Assembly (NCBI RefSeq): GCF_049889055.1 | Contig: NZ_JBLTWO010000004.1 | Location: 62,001 to 126,000, forward strand | DNA from: Rhizorhabdus sp049889055 | GTDB taxonomy: Bacteria; Pseudomonadota; Alphaproteobacteria; Sphingomonadales; Sphingomonadaceae | DNA: 64,000 bases | Direction: 5' to 3' | Part shown: positions 58,352-64,000 of the stretch, piece by piece | Position numbering within the stretch: position 1 is the stretch's first letter | How the letters are laid out: the number at the start of each line of letters is the position of its first letter | Translations under genes and position numbers: made by a program | The notes under the pieces: generated by a model | The model's database searches: none | The model's input: only the letters and a program-made list of their open reading frames with translations | Told to the model about the DNA's origin: nothing

Positions 58352-59202
58352 GCTGGCTCGACCGCGTCCGCAAAAAGATCCCGTTCATCACCAAGCGGGA
58401 TTCGCCCGACAATCTGTGGCACAAATGCCCGGGTTGCCAGCAGATGGTCTTCGCCAAGGAATATGAGGCGAACCTGTCGGTCTGCCCGAAATGCGGCCAT
58501 CATGGCCGGATCGGCCCCGACGCGCGCTTCGACCAGCTGTTCGACAATGGCGTCTACACGCTGTTACCCGCGCCGCAGGTCCGCGAGGATCCGCTCAAGT
58601 TCCGCGACTCCAAACGCTATACCGACCGCATCAAGGAAGCCCGCACCAAGACCGGTGCGCAGGACGCCTATGCCAATGCGCGCGGCACGATCGAGGGCTT
58701 CAAGGCGGTCATCGGCGTGCAGGACTTCGCCTTCATGGGCGGATCTATGGGTCTTGCCGTCGGTGCGGCCTTCGTCGCGGGCGCCGAGGCCGCGATCGCC
58801 GACAAATGTCCCTATATCGTATTCACCGCCGCCGGCGGCGCGCGGATGCAGGAGGGCATTCTCTCGCTGATGCAGATGCCCAAGACCACGGTGGCCATCG
58901 CCAAGCTGCGCGAAGCGGGTCTGCCCTATATCGTCGTGATGACCGATCCGACGACGGGCGGCGTCACCGCCTCCTATGCGATGCTCGGCGACATCCAGAT
59001 CGCCGAGCCGGGCGCGCTGATCGGCTTCGCCGGCCAGCGCGTCATCGAGCAGACGATCCGCGAGAAACTGCCTGAAGGCTTCCAGCGCGCCGAATATCTG
59101 CTCGAGCATGGCATGCTCGACATGGTCGTGTCGCGCCACAAGCTGCGCGCGGAGCTGGCGCGGCTGATCGACTATCTCTGCCCCGGCAAGAAGGCAGCCT
59201 GA
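58348..59202 (+). CDS. accD: Acetyl-CoA carboxylase carboxyltransferase subunit beta
   Basis: The 284-residue subunit has the N-terminal zinc ribbon (CPGCQQMVF and CPKCGHHGRI), then the crotonase-like carboxyltransferase core with GSMGLAVGAAFVAGAEAA, TAAGGARMQEGILSLMQM and PTTGGVTASYAMLGDIQIAE. With AccA it makes malonyl-CoA. The trpFBA-accD-folC order is common in alphaproteobacteria. Confidence 0.97.
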   Translation: MSWLDRVRKKIPFITKRDSPDNLWHKCPGCQQMVFAKEYEANLSVCPKCGHHGRIGPDARFDQLFDNGVYTLLPAPQVREDPLKFRDSKRYTDRIKEARTKTGAQDAYANARGTIEGFKAVIGVQDFAFMGGSMGLAVGAAFVAGAEAAIADKCPYIVFTAAGGARMQEGILSLMQMPKTTVAIAKLREAGLPYIVVMTDPTTGGVTASYAMLGDIQIAEPGALIGFAGQRVIEQTIREKLPEGFQRAEYLLEHGMLDMVVSRHKLRAELARLIDYLCPGKKAA

Positions 59203-59249
59203 GGCAGCCCGGGGGCTCCGGACCGATTTTCGAGACGGCGACAGGTACG

Positions 59250-60575
59250 ATGGCCGACCATGCGATTTCCAGCGACCCGGCGGTACAAGCCCAGCTAGAT
59301 CGGCTGTCGCTGCTGTCGCCCGGCGCCGACATCCTAGGGCTGGAGCGGATAGCGCAGCTATGCGAGCGGCTGGGCCATCCCGAGCGCCGGCTGCCGCCCG
59401 TCTTCCATGTCGCCGGCACCAATGGCAAGGGCTCGACCTGCGCCTATCTGCGCGCCGCGATCGAGGCCGCGGGGATGACCGCGCATGTCTTCACCAGCCC
59501 CCATCTTATCCGCTTCAACGAGCGCATCCGTATCGCCGGCACGCTGATCGACGATGCCGAACTGGCGGCATTGCTGGCCGAAGTGCTCGATATCTCGGAG
59601 GGCGTAGCTCCGAGCTTTTTCGAGGTCACCACCGCCGCCGCCTTCCTCGCCTTCTCGCGCCATCCGGCCGATGCCTGCATCGTCGAGGTCGGCCTCGGCG
59701 GACGGCTGGATGCGACCAACGTGATCGCCGAGCCGATGATCTGCGGCATCGCCCAGCTGGGCCTCGACCATCAGAGCTTCCTCGGCGACACGATCGAAGC
59801 AATCGGGGCGGAGAAGGCTGGCATCGCCAAGCCCGGCGTGCCGATCATGACGCTCCATTATCCGGACAGGGTCGCCAACCGCGTCGGCCAGGCGATCGGC
59901 GCGGCCGGCGGCGAATGGCATGCCAAGGGCGGCTCCTGGGACGCGGTCGCCTATCAGGGGCGGCTCCATTATCGCGACAGCCAGGGCAAGCTCGACCTGC
60001 CTCTGCCGGGGCTCGCCGGGCATCACCAGGCCCAGAATGCCGCGCTCGCTGTGGCGATGCTGCGCAAGCAGGATCGCCTCGCCATACCCGCTTCGGCCTT
60101 GCGCGCGGCGATGGGCTGGGCGGACTGGCCCGCCCGACTCCAGCATCTGCGCGGTGGCACGCTCGTCGACATGTTGCCGCCAGGGTCGGAACTTTGGGTC
60201 GATGGTGGCCATAATCCGTCGGCCGGCCGGGTGATCGGCGATTTCCTGCGCTCGCACCAGGCATCGGGTCGCCCGCTGCACATCGTGATGGGGCTTCTCG
60301 CCAACAAGGATGCCGGTGGCTTCCTGGCCGCGATGGGGCGCCTGTCGGCCAGCTTCCACATGGTGCCGGTGCCGGGGCATGAGCATCATGCCCGCGACGA
60401 TCTCACCCAGATCGCCCGGCTGGCCGGTTTCGAGGCCCATTCGGCGGCTTCGGTCGAGGGTGCGTTGGCGCGCATCGCGGCGGGTGGCGGCACGGCTCCG
60501 CCGACCGTGCTTGTCGGCGGCTCGCTCTATCTGGCTGGCCGTACACTGGCCGCCAACGGCACCGTCATCGACTGA
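59250..60575 (+). CDS. folC: Bifunctional dihydrofolate synthase/folylpolyglutamate synthase
   Basis: The 441-residue Mur-ligase-type enzyme has the P-loop HVAGTNGKGST (54-64), the TSPHLIRFNERIRI Omega loop, VEVGLGGRLDATNVI and GLDHQSFLGDTIEAIGAEKAGI, and the C-domain WVDGGHNPSAG. It adds glutamate to dihydropteroate and folates. It follows accD by 47 bases. Confidence 0.95.
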   Translation: MADHAISSDPAVQAQLDRLSLLSPGADILGLERIAQLCERLGHPERRLPPVFHVAGTNGKGSTCAYLRAAIEAAGMTAHVFTSPHLIRFNERIRIAGTLIDDAELAALLAEVLDISEGVAPSFFEVTTAAAFLAFSRHPADACIVEVGLGGRLDATNVIAEPMICGIAQLGLDHQSFLGDTIEAIGAEKAGIAKPGVPIMTLHYPDRVANRVGQAIGAAGGEWHAKGGSWDAVAYQGRLHYRDSQGKLDLPLPGLAGHHQAQNAALAVAMLRKQDRLAIPASALRAAMGWADWPARLQHLRGGTLVDMLPPGSELWVDGGHNPSAGRVIGDFLRSHQASGRPLHIVMGLLANKDAGGFLAAMGRLSASFHMVPVPGHEHHARDDLTQIARLAGFEAHSAASVEGALARIAAGGGTAPPTVLVGGSLYLAGRTLAANGTVID

Positions 60576-60652
60576 GCCGGCGCCCCACTATTGCGATTGA
60601 CTCGCATTAGCTATCGTGCTTCTCTTGCCTTCCAACGGTGAGAGAGATGACC

Positions 60653-61084
60653 ATGTCCGACGAAGCAAGCTCGACCGCCCACCTCCTGCCCCATGGCGCG
60701 CCCGACCGTTCGGGGAACAGGCTCCTGCTGCTCACCATTCGCCGGATGGGCGTCGGCGGGCTCAACGATGCCCAGGCTGCGTTCATGCTGATCGGCAGTT
60801 TCGGCTTGTCGTTCCGCCGCCCGCTGATCCTCGTCCGCGCACTGATGGCCGAAGTCGCCCGCGCGTCGCAGCGGACGATCATGATCGCGCCGTCCTGCTG
60901 CTGCCGGATGACCGATGCGGAGTCGATATTGCTGGACGCGGTCGCGGTATCGCTCGACACGCCCGGTTCGGCACATCGCGCCTTCGGCCGCCTTCTGGGT
61001 GTGGAAACGGCGATCGGGGTGCTGTCGAGCGCGCAGGCGGTGGCACAGGCCTTCGCCGATCTGGGACGCCCGCTCGACGGCTGA
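60653..61084 (+). CDS. Small conserved protein, probably DUF6628 family
   Basis: The 143-residue protein has a charged N-terminus, then RLLLLTIRRMGVGGLNDAQAA, a central hydrophobic stretch and PSCCCRMTDAESILLDAV with three consecutive cysteines. I associate this with the sphingomonad DUF6628 family, function unknown. ATG 60653 after GAGAGAG is chosen; ATG 60647 is close. The Cys triplet might bind metal or a cluster. Stands alone before acnA. Confidence 0.65.
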   Translation: MSDEASSTAHLLPHGAPDRSGNRLLLLTIRRMGVGGLNDAQAAFMLIGSFGLSFRRPLILVRALMAEVARASQRTIMIAPSCCCRMTDAESILLDAVAVSLDTPGSAHRAFGRLLGVETAIGVLSSAQAVAQAFADLGRPLDG

Positions 61085-61185
61085 TCCTGCGGGTCGTGCG
61101 ACCCGCCCTCTCCCTCTTTCCCTTGCGCGAACCCCTCGCTATAGCCCCGCTCGACTCTCGCATTTGCAGCATAGGGGCATAGCCA

Positions 61186-63870
<2,685 letters not shown>

Positions 63871-63890
63871 TCGGAAACGCTTGAAGAAAG

Positions 63891-63923
63891 GGGCCGGTCC
63901 GCAGCTGCGGGCCGGCCTTTTTC
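63891..63923 (+). terminator. Rho-independent terminator of acnA
   Basis: GGGCCGGTCCGC pairs with GCGGGCCGGCC around a short loop, with one G-U pair, and is followed by TTTTT. It begins 21 bases after the acnA stop. Confidence 0.9.
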
Positions 63924-63989
63924 ATGCCCGCACGGCAACCGCAAGCATCCCGCTTCCGCCCGCGACGCCGACGCTCTAGGGTCCCGCCA

Positions 63990-64000
63990 TGATCGCGTCC
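63990..64000 (+). CDS. Possible start of the next gene, truncated by the window
   Basis: ATG ATC GCG TC at the very end could begin a plus-strand gene after the acnA terminator. Only three and two-thirds codons are visible and no ribosome binding site is clear, so this is just a marker. Confidence 0.15.

Overview
The window is about 64 kb of GC-rich, gene-dense alphaproteobacterial chromosome. Protein sequences and gene orders (nuoA-N followed by birA, coaX, RNase J and a DUF1467 gene; trpF-trpB-trpA-accD-folC; a PEPxxW-type PEP-CTERM protein; HIG1, ATP12 and DUF3240 proteins) point to a sphingomonad, Sphingomonas/Rhizorhabdus in the broad sense. That placement is inferred from recognition, not from a computed phylogeny. 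I see no rRNA, tRNA, CRISPR array, prophage, insertion sequence or origin, and no stretch over 300 bases without a gene.

Layout. 1-1.6 kb: end of nusG, then rplK-rplA. 1.8-5 kb: a chemoreceptor, a 64-residue protein that is little more than a signal peptide plus a PEP-CTERM-like anchor, hisE and a HIT hydrolase. 5-12.5 kb (minus strand): a two-component system followed by a heavy-metal RND efflux operon, with the same direct-repeat box upstream of each. 12.6-15.7 kb: amino-acid permease, PfkB nucleoside kinase, small lipoprotein. 15.7-17.6 kb: TetR repressor facing a two-gene membrane operon across a perfect 9-1-9 palindrome. 17.6-18.5 kb: a second PEP-CTERM protein. 18.6-37.6 kb (minus strand): complex I operon nuoA-N with four accessory small genes, then birA, coaX, RNase J and DUF1467. 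37.7-40.4 kb: inositol-phosphatase family protein, EF-P, HIG1 protein, cobalamin adenosyltransferase and a 44-residue membrane protein. 40.5-44.4 kb: uvrA behind a LexA box, then an SRAP peptidase. 44.5-49.5 kb: RTX protein, GrlR-like protein, MoxR ATPase, an unidentified protein, J-domain protein, topoisomerase IB. 49.6-54.8 kb: a tightly coupled minus-strand run (crcB, pseudouridine synthase, HAD phosphatase, ATP12, then sufE and a SecD-P1-like protein), plus a lipoprotein and a cupin pair. 54.9-64 kb: Crp/Fnr regulator, trpF-trpB-trpA-accD-folC, DUF6628-like protein and acnA.

The most interesting signal is a pair of near-identical sigma-54 (-24/-12) promoters, TGGC(A/C)CG-CTTC-T(G/T)GCTTA, about 15 kb apart on opposite strands. 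Each sits about 60 bases upstream of one of the two PEP-CTERM-type genes and nowhere else that I noticed, which suggests a shared RpoN/PrsR-type regulon for exosortase cargo. Other notable points are a chain of stop/start-coupled mini-genes inside the nuo operon (NTF2-like, 49-aa, 35-aa and 48-aa products), a palindromic element inserted in frame in uvrA, a histidine-rich loop in NuoL, and a shared CTGAC-N6-CTGAC box for the metal-efflux regulator.
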